A DNA stretch of 47,803 nt, taken from the NCBI RefSeq assembly GCF_002440635.1, contig NZ_DJUW01000007.1, positions 1 through 47,803 of the forward strand, read 5' to 3'. How positions within the stretch are numbered: the stretch's first letter is position 1; each line of letters opens with the position of its first letter. Below, piece after piece: positions 37,330 through 46,716 of this stretch. The translations under genes and the position numbers were made by a program. Below the pieces are notes generated by a model that was not told the DNA's origin, made no database searches, and saw only the letters and a program-made list of their open reading frames with translations. Source of the DNA: Novosphingobium sp. UBA6272 (GTDB taxonomy: Bacteria > Pseudomonadota > Alphaproteobacteria > Sphingomonadales > Sphingomonadaceae).

Positions 37330-37916
37330 GCAAGCCCGCCCACCCCTCGATCAAGGCTACCGCGCTGCGCTCGCTGCTGTGCGGCTTCGCGCTGGGCACG
37401 GCGGCGATTCTCGCGCTGGCTCCGTCGAACGCCCAGGTCTTCGCCGGGCACAACAGCGATGCCCCGGTCAACTTCTCGGCCGACCATGGCGAGCTGCAGG
37501 GCAAGGCCAACCGCGCGATCCTGGCCGGCAACGTGGTGATCAGTCAGGGCGACATGACCCTGCAGGCCGGCCGCACCACCATGGCCTTTTCGACCGAGGG
37601 CGGCGGTTTCAAGATCCACCGCGTCGATGCGGTTGGCGGGGTGAATATCAAGCGCGGCAACCAGGCCGCGTCGGGCGATGTCGCGATCTACGATTTTGAC
37701 AAGCGGCTGATCATCCTCGCCGGCAATGTCACGCTCAACCGCGGTTCGGACCGGCTTTCGGGCGGGCGGCTGACGATCGACCTCAATTCGGGGCTGTCGA
37801 CCCTCGATGGCCGGATTGGCGGCGGATCGCCGGCGCTGGGCGGAAGCGGCGGGCCGGCACCCAAGGGCGGCCGGATTTCCGGGACTTTCACGGTGCCCAA
37901 GCGTTCGACCAACTAG
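37326..37916 (+). CDS. lptA: LPS transport periplasmic protein LptA
   Basis: Periplasmic bridge protein for LPS transport, 196 residues. A signal-type N-terminus (hydrophobic 17-33, ending near SNAQ) precedes the OstA domain: VNFSADHGELQGKANRAILA then GNVVISQGDMTLQAGRTTMAF and RLSGGRLTIDLNSG. The C-terminal tail is rich in Gly, Pro and Ser. The ATGA overlap couples it to lptC. It is convergent with a small membrane protein gene after a 124-base gap in which I find no gene or terminator. Confidence 0.93.
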   Translation: MSKPAHPSIKATALRSLLCGFALGTAAILALAPSNAQVFAGHNSDAPVNFSADHGELQGKANRAILAGNVVISQGDMTLQAGRTTMAFSTEGGGFKIHRVDAVGGVNIKRGNQAASGDVAIYDFDKRLIILAGNVTLNRGSDRLSGGRLTIDLNSGLSTLDGRIGGGSPALGGSGGPAPKGGRISGTFTVPKRSTN

Positions 37917-38040
37917 GTTGCACGCGGACGATAAAATCCCGGCACGATCTGGGTAAAGGCGGCCGAATCGAATCCGCAATGCCAGAGCTTGAGACTGCGA
38001 AACCAACCGATCTAATGCGGTCAGCTAGGTTTGAAGCATT

Positions 38041-38244
38041 TCAGTCCCTCGCCCACGGCGACTTGTGCATTTCGTGGACTTTGGCGACCTTGGTCTCTTC
38101 GTGCTGGCGGGCCTGATCGGCCATCGGCACGGTGCAATAGGCAGTCAGCAAAACGCCCAGCGACCACATCACCGCCTTCCAGCGGTTGATGAAGACATGG
38201 CGCATCTTGGGGCCGAAGCCGAAAAAGAACATGGGACCGTTCAT
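38041..38244 (-). CDS. small single-span membrane protein, unknown family
   Basis: Protein of 67 residues: MNGPMFFFGFGPKMRHVFIN, then a membrane helix WKAVMWSLGVLLTAYCTVPM, then a charged tail. The start may be the first ATG or the Met at residue 5; neither has a good ribosome site. It lies 12 bases after the mutS stop on the same strand and could be read with it. I recognise no named family; a role in DNA repair is not implied. Confidence 0.6.
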   Translation of the reverse strand: MNGPMFFFGFGPKMRHVFINRWKAVMWSLGVLLTAYCTVPMADQARQHEETKVAKVHEMHKSPWARD

Positions 38245-38256
38245 AGCCGATCGAGG

Positions 38257-40854
38257 TTAAGGAAGCTTACCCGCCTCGCGCTTCAGCTCGTATAGCAAAT
38301 CAAGCGCCTCGCGTGGACTGAGTGCATCGACATCGAGCGCGCCGAGCCGTTCACGCAGGGTATCGACCACTTCCTGCTTGTGCTCGATCGCAGCGGCGAA
38401 CAGCGGCAGATCGCCGAGGCCCGCGGCGAGGCCGCCGGTTTCGGCCCGGCCCTTCTCAAGCCGTTCGAGCACCGCCGAAGCGCGGGCCACGACCGGAGCC
38501 GGCACGCCCGCCAGTTTGGCGACAGCCAAGCCATAGGAGCGGTCGGCGGGACCTTCGGCAAGTTCATGCAGCAGTACCAGATCGCCCTGCCATTCGCGGG
38601 CGCGCACGTGATGCAGCGACAGCGCCTCGCAGCTTTCGGCGAGCCGCGACAGCTCGTGATAGTGGGTCGCGAACAGGCAGCGGCACTTGTTGACCCCGTG
38701 CACTGCTTCGACCACCGCCCAGGCCAATGCCAGCCCGTCATAGGTCGAGGTTCCGCGCCCGACCTCGTCGAGGATCACGAAGCTCCGCTCGCTTGCCTGC
38801 GCCAGAATCGCGGCGGTTTCGACCATCTCGACCATGAAGGTCGAGCGGCCCCGGGCCAGGTTGTCCGAAGCCCCGACCCGGCTGAACAGGCGGTCGGTAA
38901 GCCCGATCCGGGCCCGCATAGCCGGGACGAAGCCGCCAGCCTGCGCCAGTAGCACGATCAGCGCGTTCTGGCGCAGGAAGGTACTCTTGCCGCCCATGTT
39001 GGGCCCGCCGACCAGCCAAAGCCGATCATCCGGGCCGAGCCGGCAATCGTTGGCGACAAACCGCTCGCCCCGCGCCGCCAGCGCCGTCTCGACCACCGGA
39101 TGCCGCCCGCCTTCGATCTCAAGGCAGGCGTCCTGGTCGATCGCAGGCCGCGACCAACCCCCTTCGGCGGCGCGCTCGGCCTGGCCGCAGGAAACATCGA
39201 GCCGGGCCAGCGCCTCGGCCGTGGCGGCGATCGCCTGGCGGGCCTTGACCGCTTCGGCGGTCAGTTCCTCGAAATGGGCTTCCTCCGCCGCCAGGGCATG
39301 GCCGCCCGCTTCGGCGATCCGGCTCGCTTCCTCGTGCAGCGCCAGCGCGTTGAAGCGCACCGCCCCGGCCATGGTCTGGCGGTGGGTAAAGCCGCTATCC
39401 GCTGCCATCAGCGCATCGGCGTGCTTGGCCGGAACCTCCACGAAATAACCGAGCACACCGTTGTGGCGGATCTTCAGGGCGGCGATCCCGGTCTGATCGC
39501 GGTACTTTGCCTCCAGCGCCGCGATCGCGCGGCGGGCATTGCCCGAAGTCTCGCGCAGCGCATCGAGCGCATGATCATAGCCCTCGGCAATGTAGCCGCC
39601 CTGGCCGCGCTCGGTCGGCGGGGCGGCAACCAGCGCGCGGGCATAGAGATCGGTCAGCGCGCCGTGTCCGGTCAGCCGCGGCAACAGCGCATCAAGCAAT
39701 GCAGGGCGATCGGGTCTGGTGTTCAGATGATCATGAATCCGCCGCGCCTCGCTCAGCCCGTCACGCAGCTGGCCAAGATCGCGCGGACTGCCGCGCCCGG
39801 CCACGACCCGGCCCAGCGCCCGGCCCAGATCGGGCAGCGCGCGCAGCACAGTGCGCAAGTCGGCTCGCAGCAAGGCATCGTCGCGCAGCCACTGGACCAG
39901 CGCCAGCCGCGCCTCGATCGCATTCGCATCGGTCAGCGGAGCAGAAAGGTCTTCGGCCAGCTGCCGCGCCCCTGCCCCGGTGACGCAGCGGTCGACCGCC
40001 TCGATCAGGCTGCCGCGCCGCCCGCCCTGGCTGGACACGAGGATTTCCAGGCTGGCCCGCGTCGCCTCGTCCATCGCCAGATGAGCCTGCCCTTCGCGCG
40101 CGACCGGCGGCAGCAGCAAGGGCAGCCGGCCCCGCCCGACATGATCGAGATAAGCGATCAATCCCCCCGCTGCGGCCAGCATGGTCCGGCTGAAACTGCC
40201 AAACCCGTCGAGCGTCGCCACCCCGTGCGCGGCCCTGAGCCGCGCTTCGCCACCGTCGCTGGCAAAATCACGGCCCGGGCGCTGGATCGCCTCGGGCGGC
40301 GCGTCGGCCCAGCCGTCGGGCACCACCACCTCGCTGGCGCCAAGCCGGGCCAGTGCCGCACCCAGCCGGTCGGCCGGGCATTCCTCCAGCTCCATCCGCC
40401 CGGTGGAAATGTCGCAGGCGGCGAGCCCGATCAGGCCGCGCACTTCGCAGACCGCCGCCAGTACGTTGGCGCGGCGCGGTTCGAGCAGGGCCTCCTCGGT
40501 CAGGGTTCCAGCTGTGACGAAGCGGACGATATCGCGCGCCACCAGCGCTTTGGAACCGCCGCGCTTCTTTGCTTCCTCGGGCGTTTCGACCTGTTCGGCG
40601 ATCGCCACCCGGCACCCGGCCTTGATCAGCCGGGCCAGGTAGCCTTCGGCCGAATGGGCCGGTACCCCGCACATCGGCACCCCATCGCCGCGGCTGGTCA
40701 GCGCGATATCGAGGATCTGCGCGGCGGCCTTGGCATCGTCGAAGAACAGTTCAAAGAAATCGCCCATCCGGTAGAACAGCAGGCAATCGCCGGCTTCCGC
40801 CTTGAGCGCAAAATACTGCTGCATCATCGGGGTTGCCGGGGGCGGAGCGTGCAT
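38257..40854 (-). CDS. mutS: DNA mismatch repair protein MutS
   Basis: Recognises mismatches and starts repair; 865 residues, full length. The mismatch-reading Phe-x-Glu is in MGDFFELFFDD near the N-terminus (TPMMQQYFALKAEAGDCLLF before it). The C-terminal ATPase has Walker A GPNMGGKST (Lys623), the DEVGRGTSTYDGLALAW Walker B/signature and CLFATHYHEL. It is divergent from maeB across 111 bases. An alternative start is the Met pair at residues 10-11. Confidence 0.98.
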   Translation of the reverse strand: MHAPPPATPMMQQYFALKAEAGDCLLFYRMGDFFELFFDDAKAAAQILDIALTSRGDGVPMCGVPAHSAEGYLARLIKAGCRVAIAEQVETPEEAKKRGGSKALVARDIVRFVTAGTLTEEALLEPRRANVLAAVCEVRGLIGLAACDISTGRMELEECPADRLGAALARLGASEVVVPDGWADAPPEAIQRPGRDFASDGGEARLRAAHGVATLDGFGSFSRTMLAAAGGLIAYLDHVGRGRLPLLLPPVAREGQAHLAMDEATRASLEILVSSQGGRRGSLIEAVDRCVTGAGARQLAEDLSAPLTDANAIEARLALVQWLRDDALLRADLRTVLRALPDLGRALGRVVAGRGSPRDLGQLRDGLSEARRIHDHLNTRPDRPALLDALLPRLTGHGALTDLYARALVAAPPTERGQGGYIAEGYDHALDALRETSGNARRAIAALEAKYRDQTGIAALKIRHNGVLGYFVEVPAKHADALMAADSGFTHRQTMAGAVRFNALALHEEASRIAEAGGHALAAEEAHFEELTAEAVKARQAIAATAEALARLDVSCGQAERAAEGGWSRPAIDQDACLEIEGGRHPVVETALAARGERFVANDCRLGPDDRLWLVGGPNMGGKSTFLRQNALIVLLAQAGGFVPAMRARIGLTDRLFSRVGASDNLARGRSTFMVEMVETAAILAQASERSFVILDEVGRGTSTYDGLALAWAVVEAVHGVNKCRCLFATHYHELSRLAESCEALSLHHVRAREWQGDLVLLHELAEGPADRSYGLAVAKLAGVPAPVVARASAVLERLEKGRAETGGLAAGLGDLPLFAAAIEHKQEVVDTLRERLGALDVDALSPREALDLLYELKREAGKLP

Positions 40855-40965
40855 TGGCAGTGCCTAGCGCGTGTATCGGCGATTCGGGAGGCTTGGCATC
40901 CAATCTATCCCCTATCGCGGCGGCGCGCCTTTCGTTAGGGCGGGCAGGCATTCCGGAGATTACCC

Positions 40966-43248
40966 GTGGCCGAAGACATTACCCAGACCAACGAAAGCAA
41001 CGTCCGTTTTACCGAGCGCGAGGCGCTGTTCTATCACAGCACGATCCGCCCGGGTAAGATCGAGATCATCGCCTCCAAGCCGATGGCGACCCAGCGCGAT
41101 CTGAGCCTGGCCTATTCGCCCGGCGTGGCGGTTCCGGTCCAGGCGATCTACGACGATCCGGCCACGGCCTATGACTATACCGCCAAGGGCAATCTGGTGG
41201 CGGTGATCTCCAACGGTACGGCGATCCTTGGCATGGGCAACCTCGGTGCACTTGCCTCGAAGCCGGTGATGGAAGGCAAGGCGGTGCTGTTCAAGCGCTT
41301 CGCCGACGTCGATTCGATCGATATCGAGCTGGCCAGCGAGGATCCCGACGCGCTGATCGAGGCGATTGCGCTGATGGAGCCGAGCTTCGGCGGGATCAAC
41401 CTTGAAGACATCAAGGCTCCCGAATGCTTCGTGATCGAGCAGGCGCTGCGCGAGCGCATGAAGATCCCGGTGATGCACGATGACCAGCACGGCACCGCGA
41501 TCATCGCCGCCGCCGGGCTGCTCAATGCCTGCTTCCTGACCGGGCGCAAATTTGCCGACGTCAAGGTGGTGGTCAACGGTGCCGGGGCCTCGGCGCTGGC
41601 CTGCACCGCGCTGATCAAGTCGATGGGCGTGCGGCATGACAATGTCACCGTCTGCGACCGCACGGGCGTCATCTATCGCGGCCGCGAAGGCGGAATGGAC
41701 CAGTGGAAGAGCGCGCACGCGATCGACACTGCCGCGCGCAGCCTGGAAGAAGCGCTGGAAGGGGCGGACATCTTCCTCGGCCTGTCGGCAGCCGGGGCGC
41801 TCAAGCCCGAATGGGTCAAGAAGATGGCGCCGAAGCCGATCATCTTCGCCATGGCCAATCCCGATCCCGAAATCACCCCGCCCGATGCCAAGGCGGTGCG
41901 GCCCGATGCGATCGTCGCAACCGGGCGCAGCGACTATCCCAACCAGGTCAACAACGTGCTGGGCTTCCCCTTCATCTTCCGCGGCGCACTCGACGTGCGC
42001 GCAACCGCGATCAACGAGGAAATGAAGATCGCCGCCGCCCGCGCAATCGCCGAGCTGGCCCGCGAAACCGTGCCTGAGGAAGTGGCTGCGGCCTATGGCA
42101 AAAAGCACCAGTTCGGGCCCGACTATATCATCCCCGCCCCGTTCGACCCCCGGCTGATGGAGGTAGTTTCCTCGGCCGTCGCCAAGGCGGCGATGGAGAC
42201 TGGCGTCGCCGGCAAGCCGATTGAGGATTTCGACGCCTATCGCCACAGCCTGAAGGCCCGGCTCAACCCGACCACCTCGGTGCTCACCCAGGTCTATGAA
42301 ACGGTCAAGGCCAATCCCAAGCGGGTTATCTTCGCGGAGGCCGAGAACGAGATCGTGCTGCGCGCGGCGATCCAGTACCGCGACTTCGGCTATGGCGAGC
42401 CGGTGCTGGTCGGGCGGACCGATCAGGTCAAGGCCAAGCTGGCCGAGCTCGGGATCGACGATACCGACTCCTTCCACATCGAGAATTCGGCGATCAGCGA
42501 GCACGTTCCGGCGATGGTCGAGCTGCTCTACGATCGGCTGCAGCGGCGCGGCTTCCTTGAACGGGACGTGCGGCGGATGGTCAACCAGGATCGCAACGTC
42601 TTCGCCTCGCTGCTGCTCAAGCTCGGCATCGGCGATGCCATGGTCACCGGCATGACCCGGACCTTTGCCCAGACGATGCGCGAAGTCCGGCAGGTGCTCG
42701 ATCCCAAGGACGGCCAGCTGCCCTTCGGGATCCACCTGATGATCGGCAAGAACTATACCACCTTCCTGGCCGACACGACCGTCAACGAGCGCCCCGGCGC
42801 CGAAGACCTCGCCCGGATCGCCAAGGAGACCGCCGCGGTAGCCCGGCGCCTGGGTCATGAACCGCGGGTTGCCTTCCTGTCCTATTCGACCTTCGGCAAT
42901 CCGCCGGGGCGCTGGCTGGAGCCGATTCGCGACGCGGTGGCGCTGCTCGATGCCGAGCAGCAGCCGTTCGAGTACGAAGGCGATATTGCCCCCGATGCCG
43001 CGCTCAATCCGACGGTGATGAAGAACTATCCGTTCAGCCGTCTGTCGCAACCGGCCAACGTGCTGGTCTTCCCGGGGCTGCAATCGGCCAACATCTCGGC
43101 CAAGCTGCTGCGCGAACTGGCCGGCAACGCCACGATCGGCCCGATGCTGCTGGGGATGGAAAAGCCGGTCCAGATCGTGCCGATGACCGCGATTGCACCG
43201 GACGTGCTGACCCTGGCGGTGCTCGCGGCTTCAGGAGTGGTGGGTTAG
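40966..43248 (+). CDS. maeB: NADP-dependent malic enzyme with PTA-like C-terminal domain
   Basis: Decarboxylates malate to pyruvate with NADPH production. It has 760 residues from GTG 40966 (CCGGAGA upstream), the size of the MaeB/TME class. The malic domain has FYHSTIRPGKIEII, DLSLAYSPGVAVPV and HDDQHGTAIIAAAGL; the NAD(P) domain has VVVNGAGASALACTAL and FAMANPDPEITP. The C-terminal ~320 residues (VFAEAENEIVLRAA, MLLGMEKPVQIVP) are like phosphotransacetylase but are believed to bind acetyl-CoA as a regulatory site in this class. Confidence 0.96.
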   Translation: MAEDITQTNESNVRFTEREALFYHSTIRPGKIEIIASKPMATQRDLSLAYSPGVAVPVQAIYDDPATAYDYTAKGNLVAVISNGTAILGMGNLGALASKPVMEGKAVLFKRFADVDSIDIELASEDPDALIEAIALMEPSFGGINLEDIKAPECFVIEQALRERMKIPVMHDDQHGTAIIAAAGLLNACFLTGRKFADVKVVVNGAGASALACTALIKSMGVRHDNVTVCDRTGVIYRGREGGMDQWKSAHAIDTAARSLEEALEGADIFLGLSAAGALKPEWVKKMAPKPIIFAMANPDPEITPPDAKAVRPDAIVATGRSDYPNQVNNVLGFPFIFRGALDVRATAINEEMKIAAARAIAELARETVPEEVAAAYGKKHQFGPDYIIPAPFDPRLMEVVSSAVAKAAMETGVAGKPIEDFDAYRHSLKARLNPTTSVLTQVYETVKANPKRVIFAEAENEIVLRAAIQYRDFGYGEPVLVGRTDQVKAKLAELGIDDTDSFHIENSAISEHVPAMVELLYDRLQRRGFLERDVRRMVNQDRNVFASLLLKLGIGDAMVTGMTRTFAQTMREVRQVLDPKDGQLPFGIHLMIGKNYTTFLADTTVNERPGAEDLARIAKETAAVARRLGHEPRVAFLSYSTFGNPPGRWLEPIRDAVALLDAEQQPFEYEGDIAPDAALNPTVMKNYPFSRLSQPANVLVFPGLQSANISAKLLRELAGNATIGPMLLGMEKPVQIVPMTAIAPDVLTLAVLAASGVVG

Positions 43249-43259
43249 GGTTTGTTTTC

Positions 43260-43274
43260 TTCGGCCACGCCGAA
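43260..43274. terminator. short hairpin between maeB and the amj-like gene
   Basis: TTCGGC-CAC-GCCGAA at 43260-43274 is a 6-bp stem in the 31-base gap between two convergent genes. It lacks a T-run on either side, so it is only a candidate bidirectional terminator. Confidence 0.3.
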
Positions 43275-43279
43275 ACAGA

Positions 43280-44083
43280 TCAAACGTAGTTCGCAATCCA
43301 GGCGACCGCCATCGCCGAGGGGATGAAGAACACCTGCGCGGCCACTGTGCCGGCCAGGCGGCTCAGCGAAATCCAGATGATCGCGCGGCGGAACACATTC
43401 GCGTCCATCCGCCCTTCGACCACGTCGTCGGTCATCACCGAAATCTGCGGATCGATGAACGCGAACAGCAGGATCGTGGCAAAGCCGTTGATCACCGCAG
43501 AAAGCTGCGAAGCGGTGACGCGGAATTCGGGATTAAGGTAACCGGCATAGAGCGAGGCCAGCACGCCGACCGTGATCAGCCCCTGCGCCAGCATGTTGGC
43601 GATCAGCACACCCCAACCGATATCCTTCGGCTTGCCCAGCTGCTTGAGGTTTTCGGCCGATGGCATGGTCAGCGACTGGCGGATTGCCGAGAGCCCCGCG
43701 GGCGAGGCGGTGCGCAGCACCAGCCGCGCGGTCGAGCGGTTGTGCTGGAACCAGCCGATCGCCTGTGCAAACAGCCGCTGAGCAGTGGGGACCAGCAGGA
43801 TGCCGATGAAAACGGCGAAAGTGGCGCTGGCCAGCACCAGCCGGAAATCTCCGGCCAGCGCATCGCCGCCGCCCGAGGCCAGCCGCAGTTCGATCCGCTT
43901 GGCCAGGAACGGCCCGAGGAACGAATTAGACATCCGGCTGACCAGGACCAGCAGGTTGAACAGGGCAAAACTCATCGCGATCCGCCCGGTCCGCACCCCG
44001 GCGATCCGCGCGGCATAGGCAAGCGCGCCGATCAGGTTGATCACCGCGGTCAGCAGGCAGATGAGCAGCAGCTGGTTGTCCAT
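43280..44083 (-). CDS. amj: lipid II flippase, Amj family
   Basis: Polytopic membrane protein of 267 residues. It fits the Amj (YdaH/DUF2837) family of alternative lipid II flippases, first known from Bacillus: LLTAVINLIGALAYAARIAG then VRTGRIAMSFALFNLLVLVS, RMSNSFLGPFLAKRIE, and a C-terminal FAFIDPQISVMTDDVVEG with RLAGTVAAQVFFIPSAMAVA. It would move undecaprenyl-linked precursors across the inner membrane. It follows the TauE/SafE gene by 41 bases on the same strand. Whether MurJ is also encoded cannot be seen here. Confidence 0.88.
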   Translation of the reverse strand: MDNQLLLICLLTAVINLIGALAYAARIAGVRTGRIAMSFALFNLLVLVSRMSNSFLGPFLAKRIELRLASGGGDALAGDFRLVLASATFAVFIGILLVPTAQRLFAQAIGWFQHNRSTARLVLRTASPAGLSAIRQSLTMPSAENLKQLGKPKDIGWGVLIANMLAQGLITVGVLASLYAGYLNPEFRVTASQLSAVINGFATILLFAFIDPQISVMTDDVVEGRMDANVFRRAIIWISLSRLAGTVAAQVFFIPSAMAVAWIANYV

Positions 44084-44124
44084 GTCCGCCGCCTTCTAGG
44101 CGAGCCGGTTGCGCTTGGACAGGG

Positions 44125-44880
44125 CTAGCCCCAGGCCTTCCACACTCCGAAGGCGCTGGTTGCGGTCAGGACCACGCCGACCATCACCAGCATCGGCTTG
44201 GCCGGGATGTGCTTCGCCGCCCAGGCCCCCAGCGGCGCTGCGGCGAGTCCGCCGATGAGCAGGCCAAGGGTGGCCCCGGCGAGGTCGGCAAAGCCAAGGT
44301 GATAGATGAAGGTGGCGCTGATCGTCAGGGTCAGGAAGAATTCGACCGCATTGACCGTGCCGACCACCCGGCGCGGATCAGCGCCCTGGATCAGCAGGTT
44401 CGACGTGACCACTGGCCCCCAGCCGCCCCCACCGGCGGCATCGAGGAACCCGCCCAGCAGCCCGAGCGGGGCGACGACCTTGGCCGGCTTGGCCTGCGGC
44501 GGATACTTCAGGCCGCGCCACAGCAGCATCAGGCCGATTGCGGAAAGGTAGACCAGCACGAACGGCTTGACCACCTCGGCATCGAGCGAGGTCAGGACGT
44601 AGGCCCCGGCTGCGCCGCCGACCATGCCCGGCACCAGCAGTTTGAAAAACAGCGCCTTGTCGACGTTGCCGTGGAGCAGGTGGCTGAGCCCTGATGTCGC
44701 CGTGGTGAAGCATTCGACCACGTGGACCCGCTGCGAGGCGTGGGCCGGCGGCACCCCCAGCACACCGACCAGCAGGGTGTTGGAAATCACCCCGAAAGCC
44801 ATCCCGAGCGCGCCATCAACCGCCTGGGCGGCAAAGCCGACGGCTATGAACGGCAAGAGTGCGGCCAGATCGAATTCCAT
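44125..44880 (-). CDS. TauE/SafE family permease
   Basis: Membrane protein of 251 residues with about eight hydrophobic segments. It has the duplicated TauE/SafE pattern: FAAQAVDGALGMAFGVISNT with VHVVECFTTATSGLSHLLHG in the first half, and LGLLGGFLDAAGGGGWGPVV with VGTVNAVEFFLTLTISATF in the second. Family members export sulfite, sulfoacetate or related anions. I start at ATG 44878-44880 because TTGGAGCG precedes it. It is divergent from the CitE-like gene. Confidence 0.92.
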   Translation of the reverse strand: MEFDLAALLPFIAVGFAAQAVDGALGMAFGVISNTLLVGVLGVPPAHASQRVHVVECFTTATSGLSHLLHGNVDKALFFKLLVPGMVGGAAGAYVLTSLDAEVVKPFVLVYLSAIGLMLLWRGLKYPPQAKPAKVVAPLGLLGGFLDAAGGGGWGPVVTSNLLIQGADPRRVVGTVNAVEFFLTLTISATFIYHLGFADLAGATLGLLIGGLAAAPLGAWAAKHIPAKPMLVMVGVVLTATSAFGVWKAWG

Positions 44881-45024
44881 CGCGAGTCGCTCCAAGGCTA
44901 TGTCGACCATTTCGATAGAGTTCCGTTGCGGCGACAGCGAGAAAGTTTTTCAGTGCAGCGCCGAAGCGAAATTTTCCTGCGGCAGGCAGCTTGCGCGATC
45001 ATCCTGACCGGGCGATGACACGGC

Positions 45025-45897
45025 ATGATCCAGCCCATCCGCCCTCGCCGCTCGGCCCTTTATCTGCCCGCATCCAATCCCAAGGCCCTGGCCAAGGCGC
45101 GGACCCTGCCGGCCGACGTGGTGATCCTCGATCTCGAGGATTCGGTTGCGCCCGAACACAAGGCCGAGGCCAGAGCCATGGCCGTTGTCGCCGTCGCCGA
45201 GGACGGCTTCGGGCGGCGCGAGCTGGTCATCCGGGCCAACGGTCTTGGCACGTCCTGGGGCGAAGATGACCTCTCGGCGATCGCCGCTGCCGGACCCGAT
45301 GCAGTGCTGGTGCCCAAAGTCAGTTCGGTTGCCGAGGTGCGCGCTTACGATGCGGCCCTTGCAGCCGCTCCCGCCCACACCCAGCTGTGGATCATGATCG
45401 AGACCTGCGCCTGCCTGCCTTTGCTGCATGACCTAGCCGCTTGCGCCGCCGAAACGCGGCTCAGCGGATTCGTGCTGGGCACCAATGATCTCGCCAAGGA
45501 AATGCACGCCCGGCTGTCCCCGGCCCGGACCCCGTTCCTGCCGGTGCTGACCATGACAGTCGCCGCCGCGCGCGCGCACGGCTTGGTCGTGCTCGACGGG
45601 GTCTGCAACGAATTCCGCGACCTCGACCTGTTCCGCGCCGAGGCCGAGCAGGGGCTGGAATTCGGCTTCGACGGCAAGACCCTGATTCACCCCGACCAGA
45701 TCGAGCCCTGCAACGCGGTGTTCTCTCCCAGCCCCGCCGAGATCGCCTGGGCCGAAGCCGTCGAGGCCGCCTTTGTCCTGCCCGAAAACGCCGGCAAGGG
45801 GGCGATCAAGGTCGATGGCAAGATGGTGGAATTGTTGCACCTCGATCAGGCGCGCCGCGTGCTGGCGGTGGTGGCGGCTATTTCCGGCGAAACCTGA
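45025..45897 (+). CDS. HpcH/HpaI aldolase / CitE-like CoA lyase
   Basis: Protein of 290 residues of the citrate-lyase beta / malyl-CoA lyase class: RPRRSALYLPASNPKALAKA at the N-terminus, Mg-binding VVILDLEDSVAPEHKAEAR, RANGLGTSWGEDDL, VPKVSSVAEV, WIMIETC and FDGKTLIHPDQI near the end. Members cleave citramalyl-, malyl- or related hydroxyacyl-CoA. The precise substrate is not evident. Its 3' end overlaps trmB on the other strand by 20 bases. Confidence 0.92.
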   Translation: MIQPIRPRRSALYLPASNPKALAKARTLPADVVILDLEDSVAPEHKAEARAMAVVAVAEDGFGRRELVIRANGLGTSWGEDDLSAIAAAGPDAVLVPKVSSVAEVRAYDAALAAAPAHTQLWIMIETCACLPLLHDLAACAAETRLSGFVLGTNDLAKEMHARLSPARTPFLPVLTMTVAAARAHGLVVLDGVCNEFRDLDLFRAEAEQGLEFGFDGKTLIHPDQIEPCNAVFSPSPAEIAWAEAVEAAFVLPENAGKGAIKVDGKMVELLHLDQARRVLAVVAAISGET

Positions 45898-46594
45898 AGT
45901 ACCAGACTTCATGCCGGTAAACGGAGCGGGCCTTGTGCTCGTAACGCGTTTCAGGCCAGCCGCAGGGCCGCTTCTGGAAGTCCTGCGGACCCTCGATCAG
46001 CCATTCGAACTGATCGGTATGGCGGCGCATCACCATCAACGCATGGCGGACATAGATCGCATGATCGGTACCAAAGCGGAATTCGCCGCCAGGCCTCAGC
46101 TTGGCCGCGAACAGATCGACCGGGCCATCGTTCATCATCCGCCGTTTGGCATGGCGAGCCTTGGGCCAGGGGTCCGGGTGGAGCAGATAGAGAAACGATA
46201 GCGATCCGTCCGGGATCCGCCGCAGCACTTCAAGCGCATCGCCGTGATGGATCCGGACATTGCCCAACGGCGGGTGCGCGCCGTTGTCGCCGTCGACATG
46301 GGTCAGCGCCTGGGCAACCCCGTTGAGGAACGGCTCCGCACCGACAAAACCGTGGTCGGGCAGCATGTCGGCCCGCGCCGCCATATGCTCGCCCCCGCCG
46401 AAGCCGATCTCGAAATGGAGCGGACGCACATCGCCAAACAGCGCTTCGGATGTGATCGGCCCCTCATCGGGCATCGCAATTCGCGGCAACAGCGTATCGA
46501 CCAGGCTTTGCTGCCCGGCCCGGAGCGGCTTGCCCTTGGCGCGGCCGTAGAGGCGGTTGATCGTGGTCGGATCGCCGGATTTATACGCAGTCAT
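45878..46594 (-). CDS. trmB: tRNA (guanine-N7)-methyltransferase
   Basis: Methylates G46 of tRNAs using SAM. It has 238 residues from ATG 46592-46594 (MTAYKSGDPTTINRLYGRAK). The SAM site is HFEIGFGGGEH, and the family motif is LLHPDPWPKARHAKRRMM, followed by FRFGTDHAIYVRHAL. The C-terminus reads TRYEHKARSVYRHEVWYFRF as in other TrmB proteins. It is divergent from the LuxR-HTH gene and overlaps the CitE-like gene's end by 20 bases. Confidence 0.95.
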   Translation of the reverse strand: MTAYKSGDPTTINRLYGRAKGKPLRAGQQSLVDTLLPRIAMPDEGPITSEALFGDVRPLHFEIGFGGGEHMAARADMLPDHGFVGAEPFLNGVAQALTHVDGDNGAHPPLGNVRIHHGDALEVLRRIPDGSLSFLYLLHPDPWPKARHAKRRMMNDGPVDLFAAKLRPGGEFRFGTDHAIYVRHALMVMRRHTDQFEWLIEGPQDFQKRPCGWPETRYEHKARSVYRHEVWYFRFRRK

Positions 46595-46716
46595 GGCCGC
46601 GCCGTCTGGCAGTCGGCCCGGCAAGGGTCAAGTTCGCACGCCAGTGAATGCCTGGCGGTGTGCCGGACAAGAAAATTGGGATGGACGCTTGGCAGGGCCT
46701 GTGGTGATCAGGCAGC

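Noticed and set aside
40960..43083. A 707-codon minus-strand open frame opposite maeB
   Set aside because: Same reasoning: maeB is complete and recognisable, and the antisense product has no family pattern.
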